From Kondoa malvinella (lineage: Eukaryota > Basidiomycota > Agaricostilbomycetes > Agaricostilbales > Kondoaceae), in contig BCIM01000007.1 in assembly GCA_039545315.1 (NCBI GenBank), positions 584,745 to 648,744 on the forward strand: 64,000 bases of DNA, read 5' to 3'. Below the pieces are notes generated by a model, which was not told where the DNA came from, did not search any database, and worked only from the letters and a program-made list of their open reading frames with translations. Positions 33,785 through 43,059 of the stretch are shown in pieces (the first letter of the stretch is position 1; each line of letters starts with the position of its first letter). The position numbers and the translations under genes were made by a program.

Positions 33785-34088
33785 GGGAACGCTGCAGCGC
33801 ATGAAATGTAACACTATGCCCTATGCGCTACCCACTGCGCCCGCCCGAAAGTCGGTCGCCAAGTTTGTTTTGATGCACAACACGCGTCTCAATCAACTTT
33901 AGCGCCGTGACCTCTCTTGCGCATCGACCTCCATCTTTAATAGCTCCTTTGTTTCGTTCAATAGCTTCTCTCGCAAGTCCTACACCCTCACGCTCTTTTA
34001 ACAAGCAATTCCCACACTCTTTTAGCAAGAATACCCTAATACTTCGTCGCCTTCTTCACCCCTTTAATACACGCTTGATTCCAAAGTA
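33785..34088. promoter_or_regulatory. Upstream region of the Kre9/KNH gene
   Basis: About 300 bases; C/T-rich leader from about 33940 to 34080. No gene seen. Confidence 0.4.
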
Positions 34089-35025
34089 ATGAAGCTTCAA
34101 ATCTGCTCTGCCCTTGCTTTCATTGGCGCGGTCAATGCTGTTCTTATGCCTACAGCTCCTGTTGGTGAGTAGTACATGCTCATGTGTGAAATAAAGCTGA
34201 TCTCTATACAGCCGTATGTTTGATAGATTGACCCCTGAGTATGACTGACAGTCCGATAGGCAACTGAATGGGATGCGAGCGAACCGAATATCGTCAAGTG
34301 GATGGACAATGGCGAAGAGCCCAAATTGAGCCAGACGTCCGACATCAGTATTCAGCTGTTCACTGGATCCGTGCGTAATCCTTGGGCGCTGTTGGCTTGA
34401 CGCTGACTATTGCCCATCTAATATGCATAGACATACCAACAAGTAAGGCATCTCAAAGTGACGGAGACGACGAGACTCATGTGTATGCAGTCCTTCTTAC
34501 AAGACCTGACTCGCGGCGAAGTACTCAACGGCCGTCGGACCGAGCTGTCAGTCCGTATCGACCCAGACGTTGGCCCGTCAGGACAGTGAGTTCTTCACAT
34601 CTGGTCGCGAATCGGTTCTAATCTAGCATAGATACTACTTCCTCCGCTTCCGCTCAAACGATCTGTCCACCGACGTCTTCAGCGCTAAATTCACGCTCGA
34701 GAACATGACTGGCAAATTCAACAGTACTATTCAAGCGCAACTAGAAGCCTCCGGATCAATTGGCGCGGACGCTGCGCTACCTGCATCTTCTGGATCTGTG
34801 AGGACAGCGGATAGTGACGATGCGTTATTGGTTGCGTCTTCCACTTCGTGCGTTTTCTTGATTACGGGGCAGAATCTTAGCTGATTGTCGTGCAGAACCG
34901 GATCTAGACTACCTTCTGGAACACCAGTCACAAGAGAAGGGATTGTAGACTCTTCAGCTGCTTCTCTACGGGCGTCTGGTGTCATGCTTGGTCTCCTCAC
35001 TGTTGTGTTTGCGTTGTGGGCATGA
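34089..35025 (+). CDS. Kre9/KNH-domain Ser/Thr-rich GPI-anchored wall protein, with a 2-nt exon
   Basis: Proteins of this type are secreted, held on the membrane or wall by a GPI anchor, and linked to beta-1,6-glucan. The start at 34089 gives a signal peptide (MKLQICSALAFIGAVNAV). The domain reads ATEWDASEPNIVKWMDNGEE, DISIQLFTGSTYQQ, LSVRIDPDVGPSGQYYFLRF and STDVFSAKFTLENMTGKF, fitting the Kre9/KNH pattern. Next is a Ser/Ala-rich stalk, and the C terminus is hydrophobic (GVMLGLLTVVFALWA) for GPI attachment. Exon 1 ends in phase 1 at 34164; only a CC microexon at 34212-34213 restores the frame to ATEWD. About five introns. The stop is at 35025. Confidence 0.75.
34212..34213 (+). other. Predicted 2-nt microexon (CC) of the Kre9/KNH gene
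   Basis: Intron 34165-34211 ends CTATACAG and has GCTGATC as branch site. Intron 34214-34259 starts GTATGT, has GACTGACAG as branch site and ends GATAG. Joining exon 1 directly to 34260 gives a stop within three codons. Confidence 0.55.
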
Positions 35026-35838
35026 TGTGAAGCAGGGAAATAGGAAAGTAGTAAGAGCCCTGGTGGCATCAGAAAGTAATTGTGATATCGTTTCAAGGGT
35101 GTAGTTTGTGTATCTTAGCTTCGTTCAATTTCGTTTGCGAGTTGGACATCGACGCCGACTCGGATTTCAGCCAAATGTACAACGCTATGGCAGCTGAGAG
35201 ACCTCGGTGTATACCTACCAGGGACAATTGGATGATACCCTGCCACTTTGTGTGCTGCCTCCGAGTCTGACCTTCAGATCAAAAGATCGGACATTCAGTC
35301 GAAGACTATTAGCTACTCGTGCTCAAGAGAATGTTGGAATCGCCCGCTGCTACATTGGAAACTGCCAGATAGCTGAAGTTGAAGTGCTTTGCTACCGTTC
35401 TTGCGCAGCATCTGTTCATGCAAGTCAACTTGAACCTGAAGGATCCGAAAGTCTGCCCTTTGCTTCGCGATACGGCTTCATATCCTTACTGCTTCCCTGC
35501 TGCTGCTTTTCAAGCTCTACCTTTGGTCAGTATGGCCCAGTCCGATAGATTGTTGCCCTCCCTTTGTCCTGTCCGAGTCGATTGACTGTTATCGGTATAA
35601 ACAGCTCTACGGCCCTGCTACAGCTACTCTCTGAGCCTTCAAGCCGATGCTCCTAGCTATATCACAGCTGAAGTCGTCTCGTACCGTTCTTCAATGAATG
35701 ATGTGCCTTTGTCCTCCAGATTTCGGATTTCGGGATCTTGGGCTGGGCTGTAAGTTAGCTCGAATATCTTCTCTTTCCTTCAACAACAACTTCCTTCTTC
35801 ATATAAGCCCTTCTCACAACGCGTTCACTCGAAACATC
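35026..35838. other. Gap with no supportable gene
   Basis: About 810 bases. Several frames of 60-110 codons overlap here (for example 35207-35548), but none shows a motif, a start with good context plus phase-matched introns, or strong codon bias. It probably includes the promoter of the next gene; a small, poorly conserved gene is possible. Confidence 0.35.
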
Positions 35839-37024
35839 ATGCCTTGCCCCAATCGTGAGCGAGTGATCTGGCTTGTCACGCAAACAGACTGATTACTCTC
35901 GATAGTCTGCCCTTCGAACAAGCCTACAGCTGGTAGCGATGCTGGCAATGCTAGAGTTGTCGGGATCCCCCTTACAAACTTACCCCCAGCGCGGTCGGCC
36001 AGGAATCTGGCTGATGGTCATCGCGATCCTGAATCAACGGCTGTCCCACGCCGTCTGGTCACCACCCCAAGCAGCGCTGTTCCTAACCATAACATGCTTG
36101 CTGCGCAAGCTCCCCATTTGGGTACAATGCCCGTCCAGGCGATAAATGCAGGAATGGATCATATGGACTTAACTAACAACGTTAGTATTCTTCTTTCACT
36201 ATTGCATCGTCAGATGAAGCGTCTTGAATATAGCCGCAACTGCCTCATTCACTTCCTCAGTCACCGGCCTTTCCCATTTCAACTACAGTCGTTCAGCCTG
36301 CTTCGGCTCGCAATCCTTTTGGTACCGCTCCCCACAATGTATGGGGTTCTTCACTTGATTGAGAGTAAGCTAAAAGAATCGCGTTCATAGATCCAATTTT
36401 CTGCTGGCAATTCAGCGTCATCTCGTCATGCGCCTTTGCCACCTGCTGCCCATACAGACCATGCTGTACACGGGCAGTTTAAATTTATGAGCGAGCTCTC
36501 GTCTCGAATTACCGAAGGTACAATCACCGATGCTGCTTGCCAACATGCCGGCAAAGGCAAAGAACCGGTGAGAGGGAATCTACAGCAGAAGATTATGGAG
36601 CAGAACGAGAGAACGCTCAAAGAAGAGGTGAAGGTAGAGCAACAGACCCAAACATAATATCACTCGCCTGACCTTCTGGCTTCCAGGATATGCAAGCAGC
36701 TGTGATCCGGGCTTGCAGAGACGGCGTGACAGATCTGGTTGATGGGAACAGCAGCCAGCGTATTCACCAAATCGCCAATAAACACCACATCGAGATTTTA
36801 TACAGCCCAAATGTGCCTCATCTACAGCCAAAGGACGAGCTATCGACAGATGCCAAAGAGTTCATCAAACGCGTGATCGTACGTCCGATATGCTGGAATT
36901 GGCATAAACTCATGACATGAATCTTCAGACGCCGGAACTGCAAACCTGGATGACACAAGCGAATGCAAGAGCGAGCCAGATAGCAGAAAAACCGAAGGCG
37001 AATTGGAGTCAAAGTGAGCATTAA
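35839..37024 (+). CDS. Unknown protein with disordered N-terminal half
   Basis: I do not recognise this protein. ATG at 35839 gives MPCPN, and an intron with a CTGAT branch leads to a Pro/Ala/Ser-rich region (VGIPLTNLPPARSARNLADG, VPRRLVTTPSSAVPNHN). After more introns a hydrophilic, helix-prone part reads FKFMSELSSRITEGTITDAA, KEPVRGNLQQKIMEQNERTL. It continues DMQAAVIRACRDGVTDLVDG and HQIANKHHIEILYSPNVPHL. The last exon is TPELQTWMTQANARASQIAE with a stop at 37024. The joins from 36414 onward are in phase. The join around 36360-36414 is less sure. The C-terminal half looks folded and could be a conserved but unnamed domain. Confidence 0.55.
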
Positions 37025-37215
37025 ACGGTCCAGTCTTGCCTAGACGCCCTGTACGGGAGAAGAAGACAGGTAGGAATCATCGTTGCGCAAGGGAGTGCTT
37101 GATTGATCGTACATCTAGTACGTGGAATATGCTGAAAGCTCCGAGCTGCTGTGCTGTGAAGCGAAGGTAGGTCGAGTGGGCATCAGACGTACCTAATTGA
37201 TGCCTTGGGTAGCTC

Positions 37216-37593
37216 ATGGCTCTCACCTTGATCCTTCTCCAGCATGCCAACGGTGCCAATGAACATTTCATGGCGCCATCGACTAAGGAAGCTTCTCAGC
37301 TGATCAGCAATATCCTCGCTGGTCTCCAGCTCGAGTCGCCCGGAGACGCGGGCATTCTGGGGCTGATTCTGCGAAGGCATGGTGTCGCCTATTCCTCGAC
37401 GGCTGGACGGAAATTGGTCATTATCGAGCGCATTCCTGGGGCCGAGCAATACGATGCCAACAAGCTCAAGCGCTTACAAGTAAGGGAGCAGCTAGCAAGG
37501 CTCTTCATTGATCTTGTAGATGTAATTTTGCGAGGTTTCTTAGGATGGTTCATGGCTGACTTTCCCTTTATAGAGCTTCATGAGGGAGCATGA
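37216..37593 (+). CDS. Small unknown protein
   Basis: ATG at 37216 opens a frame of up to 125 codons: MALTLILLQHANGANEHFMA, STKEASQLISNILAGLQLES, GILGLILRRHGVAYSSTAGR, KLVIIERIPGAEQYDANKLK. The pattern of alternating strands and helices looks like a real small domain. Near 37480 a donor (CAA|GTAAGG) suggests an intron, which would give a shorter tail ending near 37573. It sits tandem to the gene ending at 37024. No family recognised; an opposite-strand frame also exists, so the call is tentative. Confidence 0.4.
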   Translation: MALTLILLQHANGANEHFMAPSTKEASQLISNILAGLQLESPGDAGILGLILRRHGVAYSSTAGRKLVIIERIPGAEQYDANKLKRLQVREQLARLFIDLVDVILRGFLGWFMADFPFIELHEGA

Positions 37594-38195
37594 ACGCATG
37601 TGAAAGAGTCTTGTATCATTCATCTCATTATCTGTCATTACCTATGCAAAGTCTTCTGCCCCTCTGCCAGTCAAACAGACCTTGACTGGGTTTACTCGTC
37701 CGAGATTTTGTGGTTAGCCCAGTAAGAACTGCTCGTGTTGAACGAGAGATGAAGCACAGTTCGAAAGGGAGAGGTCTCTTCGATCAAGCCGGACAAAGCT
37801 CGGACAGAGCTCAGTGGTTACGAAAGGATTATAAGTATGGGAGCCCGCGCAGCAGAGGAACTTCAGAAAAGGCCGAGAAAAGAGCGACTGGAGAAACGAC
37901 GGCACTGCGCCAGCATGGATGCTTGACCAGAGATCAGGTGGAAAGGTCGTTGGCCAATCGCCTCTTGCATGACTTGACCGTACTTTGCGAGACGTGCAAA
38001 AGGCCCAAGAAGAAAGGATGCATTCGTCCGAATACTAAACACGCAGACACAAACAGAGGTCGAGAGCGCTAAGCACACAGACTTTTGTGACATCTGCGTC
38101 CGAGAATCGAGCTTGTTTCAGCCCAAAGCAACCATGTCGACAGAAATCAGCAAGGGAAATATTCCGAGCGGATATGAGAGTAATGCACCGGAGGT
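37594..38195. other. Gap with no supportable gene
   Basis: About 600 bases upstream of the PBDC1 gene. A frame at 37710-38072 starts with GTG, is Arg/Lys-rich and has no motif. A short frame from ATG 38134 may be a leader or an alternative first exon of PBDC1. Confidence 0.35.
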
Positions 38196-38871
38196 ATGGC
38201 ACAGACGATTGAAGCCGCGTCGCTGATCAGGAGCAAACAGATCGAAATGTCCTTCGCGGTGAAATGCGTCGGTAGGGCAATCCTCACTGAAGGTCTAAAG
38301 CCAAACTGAAGCAGCCGTATAGAATTCAGCAACGCACACTGGAAGCTCTGCGAATCCGTCAAGCCTTCCACGCTCAGACTCACCAAACACGACGCGGACA
38401 TAGTAGCTTCCGTCAAAGAAGACTTTCCACAACTGTTCCAGGGTGACAGACTATCAAAGCTGGATGAGATTCGAGACCTAAAGAGCCCAGAGGCAAAGGA
38501 GCAATGGAGGAAATGGATTGCTAAATGGCAAGACAAAATAGGTCAGTCCTGCGCGCGTCTCCAGTAGTCAGATCAGCTCACACAGAGACAGACGAATACA
38601 ACTTTGGTACTCTGCTCAGACTCAAGGCTTCTTCAGACTATTCAGAGGAGAATAGCATGTTTGGTCAGTTTGATTCACTCATGAAAGGTCGAAGCTGACT
38701 GTTGAGCAGTGACGCGCATACAATTCTTTGCTATCGAAGTAGCAAGGAACCACGCTGGTGCCAATGACTGGATCTTTGAGGTCAGTCTATAAAGCGTTCT
38801 GCCAATGCCCAAAGCTCAAATTGTCGGTTCTGCAGAATAAGGACGTCAAGAAGAAGGGCAAGGCTACGTGA
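38196..38871 (+). CDS. PBDC1/Ypl225w (Chp1) family protein
   Basis: The yeast homologue is a ribosome-linked chaperone for newly made eEF1A. Assembled exons read MAQTIEAASLIRSKQIEMSF, AVKCVEFSNAHWKLCESVKP, TLRLTKHDADIVASVKEDFP, EAKEQWRKWIAKWQDKI, ETDEYNFGTLLRLKASSDYS, EENSMFVTRIQFFAIEVARN. The 'L+LTK.D..I...F...FP' and 'YNFGTLLRL....YSEEN..FV.RIQF.AIEIARN' blocks are diagnostic. The first intron (about 38256-38322) must use acceptor CGTATAG to keep CVEFSN in frame. A small last exon gives KDVKKKGKAT; stop 38871. The start at 38196 is the ATG in frame; a longer N terminus from 38134 is possible only with an extra splice. Confidence 0.85.
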
Positions 38872-39968
38872 TTTGCGGATTTTGCATATGATATGTGAGA
38901 GCCGGGAGCAGATGGCTTAGTGGCTTGCATCACTGGTGTGATTGGCATTCAATACATCTAGCTCTTCACGACGATGCCAATACTTGACTATACCTGATCT
39001 GCTTAACATTCCCGTGAATAACTGCTGCTACGCCGTACTCTAGTCACATGCCATGCTCTTCACAGGCGCTCGAAGACCGCTGTCTGCTTTTGTCAACTGG
39101 CCCAAAGTTTTAGACACGCAAGCCTGATGAATGCCTGGAATTGGCAGAAGATGTACTACTGCAGGCCTCGAATAATCAAGAATCTGTTCTGCAGCGCTTG
39201 TCCCTTAGAGCTCATCTTGAATACCGACTGCAAACGTGTCTAATCAAATGTTTTCGCTCTGCCAATGATACTCACCAGCCTGTACAGACGCTACAGTCGC
39301 TTGGGAGATCCGCTGCAGAGAAGCCTCACCAGTAAACGAGGAAGGCGCTGCTAGCCATCATCAACGAGCTGATTGACCTGCCGCGTGTGACGTGCCTCAG
39401 CTCGAATGAGCTCTTCCTGCGCAACCTCCTACCATCGGTCTGACTCTTGAATCCTGGCCTGCGACAAGGGCTTTGTAAGAACAAGCCGCCAATCGGACTG
39501 GCAGCTTTCTCGCTCCTTCAAGAACTCTAGCTCACACTATACTCGGCGAATTGCTAGCCTATCTTGCCGTGTTACAATGACCCAATGGTCGTTCTCTAGC
39601 TAAAGGCCAGTCCGAAGATGTCTTCTCAACTGGTCAGACGCGTGAACGGAAGTGATCTTCTGCCCCCTTGTAATCAGTCAAATGGCTGTCCTTCCGGAGC
39701 GTGGGCGCTGGTAGCCGGTCTTCTTTAGGCCGGTCTATAAGAAGGCTCTTTCGTATTGCCTCTTCTCTCTCTTTCTACCACCATTCAGGTTTAGTTTTCA
39801 GCTTCATCTCTCGTCTTCCTTTAAGGGCAAGCTATACCACGACTCGACCAATCTCTGCTATTCTCCTCTGCTTTCTTTAGCCTTTGCTAGAATACCGCGG
39901 CCTCGCATTTCGGTGCGTCTTTTATTTTTGATCATCTTCTATCTGCTCATTTTACCTCTTCACCAGAA
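38872..39968. other. 1.1 kb gene-free stretch with pyrimidine-rich leader
   Basis: This is the longest stretch without a supportable gene. From about 39740 to 39965 the plus strand is rich in C/T (CTCTTCTCTCTCTTTCTACC and similar), like the leaders of highly expressed fungal genes. Frames of 60-70 codons near 39141-39335 have no features. No tRNA or snoRNA was recognised. Confidence 0.45.
39736..39740 (+). promoter_or_regulatory. TATA-like element upstream of the small RGG protein gene
   Basis: TATAA in the context GGTCTATAAGAAGG, about 230 bases before ATG 39969 and just before the pyrimidine-rich tract. Confidence 0.4.
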
Positions 39969-40466
39969 ATGAGCAGATATCCGCAGCAACACAATGGGGA
40001 GGTCAACCACATCAAGCACCCCGACTTTCTGCCCGAGCAATGGGATCCGAATCAATCGGCTCATGTCCAGCAGCCTCATCGACAAGGGCAGCAGCCTTCT
40101 CATGCAGGTTCTTCTGCTTCTGCTCACCAGCCTCATCTTCCCACGGTAAAGAGCGAACCTTCCTCTGCCAACCAACATCATGCCAATCAATCTCAAGGTG
40201 GACATGGGCAAGTTGGTCCACAGCCAGGAGTCAAGATCGAAGACCCGCATGAAGGAACACCAATCAAACGAGAGCCTCAACATGGTCAAGGACTGCCAGC
40301 ACGAGTTCCTCCAGCATTGGGGCCTAATCCGACTGCTCTCGAAGTCTTACGGGCGTCTCAGGCCGCGACTGCATACACTCCGTTTGCTTATCAGCCATGG
40401 ACTCCGTCAAGCAGCTCGAGAGGTCGAGGTCAAGGACGAGGTCGAGGTGGTCGAGGTGGAGCGTAG
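39969..40466 (+). CDS. Small low-complexity protein with three SUMO consensus sites and a C-terminal RGG tail
   Basis: I do not recognise a family. The single-exon frame of 165 residues is rich in Gln, His, Pro and Ser. Of only four lysines, three sit in sumoylation motifs: VKSEP (K61), VKIEDP (K89) and IKREP (K100). A short ordered-looking piece follows (PNPTALEVLRASQAATAYTP), and the end is RGRGQGRGRGGRGGA, an RGG-type RNA-binding or methylation segment. ATG 39969 has a good context (CAGAAATGA) after a long C/T-rich leader with a TATA-like box, suggesting strong expression (inference). It lies tandem to the HOS3-like gene. A nuclear or RNP role is likely but unproven. Confidence 0.65.
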   Translation: MSRYPQQHNGEVNHIKHPDFLPEQWDPNQSAHVQQPHRQGQQPSHAGSSASAHQPHLPTVKSEPSSANQHHANQSQGGHGQVGPQPGVKIEDPHEGTPIKREPQHGQGLPARVPPALGPNPTALEVLRASQAATAYTPFAYQPWTPSSSSRGRGQGRGRGGRGGA

Positions 40467-40614
40467 ATGCCGTCCATTTCGAACATGAGTGCACCATGGC
40501 GCATATGAAATTTCCAGCTATCTTGTAATCATTTGTTCTGTGACTCGTGCACGTTTATGAGTTTCACTTGTTGCGCAGTGGACCAATTTGCTCTCATCTG
40601 CATACAGCGAATCT

Positions 40615-42879
40615 ATGCAAGCCGGATCCAGCAGAGCTCTCTCAAGAGACAACGCCGATGACCTCAGCCAGCAGCTGTCGTCTTTGCAGATAGCGCAAAC
40701 AGCCAATCTTCATGTTTTGATTCAAGAAGATTGTCTCGAGCACAAGTTCGCGCGTCGAGCGGCAGATGGAACGCTTGAGAGCTCAGACGATATCGTGGAG
40801 CGTCCAGAACGGCTGGCTGCTGTCAAATTGGGCGTCGCAGCTGCGTACTGTCGATTAGGCGGATCAAATAGCCTCCCTTCACCTCTGGCGGATCATAGGC
40901 AGCTTCACCTGCGTGGTAACCCTTTCGACATCAGATTCACAAGAGCTTCACTTCCTATCAATCACGAAACAGTGAGGTTCATACACAACGAAAGCAATCT
41001 TCGCCCAAACCAGCAAGATGTGAATGACTTAGAACCGCGATACCCAGATCAGCTCACATCGTGGATAGCAGCTGCATCTCAAGCGCATACGGAAGGGAGA
41101 TCAGAGATACCTTCGCATCTGGCTCAAGGCGATCTCTATCTCTCGGAAGGGTCCAAAGCAGCTATACAGGGTTCCATCGGCTGCATATGCGAGGCGGTAG
41201 AGGAAGTGTGCGACGAGGGAGGTGGAAGCAGGTTCTGTGTAGTACGACCGCCAGGGCATCAGTCAGTCATTCTGCTTTGAATTGTAACGCTGGTAAATGA
41301 CATTCTTTCGACATAAAGTTGTGGACACTCTTCTCCTTGCGGCTTCTGCTTTGTGTTTGTTGCCTGATCGATGCCATGGACCTGGCTGACTTATCGTGCA
41401 GCAATCTAGCAGGCATTGCAGCTGCTCATGCGCATCTTACGTCAGATATTGATCGTGTTGTCGTCTTGTGAGCATCACTGAAGTACGCTTATGAAAGACT
41501 CACTCTATTTCGTAGGGACATCGATCTGCACCATGGACAAGGCACTCAAGAAATTGTTTGGCGAATAAATCAAGATGCGCAAGCTTCTGGGACCGCTTCA
41601 CCCTTAAAGAGCACGACACCTCGCACATCTCCAGCCAAGACAAAGAATCCATCACCTACAAATAAGAAGGGACCAGCCAAAAAGCGGAAACGACCGCTCA
41701 AAATGCTGTACGCGTCAATACACGATGTCCTGTCATACCCGTGCGAAGACGGCGACGCAAGAATAGTAGCAGATGCATCAGTCAAGCTTTCTGGTGCACA
41801 TGGACAATACATCGCAAATGTTCACCTTGAGCCGTATACGTCTGTTCAGCAGTTTCATTCCGAAGTGTACCCTACCTATCATTCTGGCTTGTTTGGCGCC
41901 GCAAAAGACTTTTTGGTCAAGACTGCTGCAGATCCGGAGCGGACGTTGTTCGTAGTTTCGGCTGGTAAGTCAAAAGTTGAAAGCTGAATATGATTGGATG
42001 TGACTGATGTGGCTATCAGGTATGGACGCAAGCGAGCACGAATACCCCTCTATGTCAAGGCACAATCGTCGCGTTCCAACATCCTTCTATTCCCGCTTCG
42101 CCCGCGATCTCAACTCTTTCGCCTCTGCTCAAGCCAGCTATTCCGCTCGTCCTACTACCTCGCAGGCCATATTACCCAAGATAGTATCAATACTCGAAGG
42201 CGGCTACTCAGATCGAGCATTAGCAAGCGCAACAGCGAGTTTTCTCGCTGGACTGGCGACTGACAAACCGATCGAATGGGATCTGACAAAAGACATTATA
42301 CCCCTTGAAAGAGCGGTCGCTACTTCGCAATCATCGACGAACAACAAGAAGCCCCTGCCGGACTATCTCGTTCAGACTGGCATCCTGTATGATTTGTTGA
42401 CTGGAGAGCAAATCCAGAGAAGTGACTGGCAGAAGGGGTTGATCAAAGAGAAAGAGGTTACGAATGGTCAAGCGATGCGATTGAGAGACAGGACGACGAT
42501 GAAAGCGCCTGCTCAGTATGCCGAAGAAGATGATCAGCCGACTGCTGCCTCCAAAATAAAACAGAAGAAGGCAGTCAAACCGATACCTGGCATCAAAGAT
42601 AAACTGCCTTCGCCTATACCGCTGCCGCAAGAGTCCTTGTCTACCACAGCAAGTCTGCCCGCTGCTGCAAATGGAATAGTTTTCGCCGCGCCCCAACCTT
42701 CATTACCCACATCAGTGTCTCACCCTGCAATTACCCGCGACTTACCTATCCAGAACGATCAATCTACATTAGCAGCAGGGAATGAGCCTGTCAAGCCTAC
42801 TTTAATTCAAGCAGATGAATCAGCTGCCACAACGGTACCTAAGCTCAAGTTGGTTTGGCGATCGCAAGGGATTGAATAG
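40615..42879 (+). CDS. HOS3: HOS3-type histone deacetylase
   Basis: Zinc hydrolase that removes acetyl groups from lysine; yeast Hos3 acts at the bud neck and chromatin. The frame is open before 40615, but the first ATG is there. The core shows IVERPERLAAVKLGVAAAYC, VRFIHNES, FCVVRPPGHH|CGHSSPCGFC (active-site His pair), VVVLDIDLHHGQGTQEIVW (metal Asp and His) and MLYASIHDVLSYPCEDGD. Then come TLFVVSAGMDASEHEYPSMS (second metal Asp) and ILEGGYSDRALASATASF. A Lys/Pro-rich insert separates the HDAC halves, as in Hos3. The C-terminal 200 residues are disordered. Three or four introns; stop 42879. One residue of the usual 'FVNN' string seems missing at an intron (F|VNLAG). Confidence 0.9.
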
Positions 42880-43059
42880 AAGCCATGCAAGGATCATCTA
42901 GGCCGACTTGCTTGATGCAGATAGGCAGACTGTAGCTGGCTACAAGCACATTGTGTGTCTGATACACGTCCATCAACTTTGATGTTGTTTTTTCGACCCC
43001 GAACCATCGCTTCGTTCTGTTGTATACCTGTCTGATGATATAAGGCCCATGATTACCTA

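Noticed and set aside
37710..38072. Arg/Lys-rich frame of 120 codons
   Set aside because: GTG start, no motif, no intron signals; likely flanking sequence of PBDC1.
38913..38923. TGGCTTAGTGG, resembling a tRNA A box
   Set aside because: No matching B box (GGTTCRANNCC) at the right distance and no cloverleaf could be drawn.
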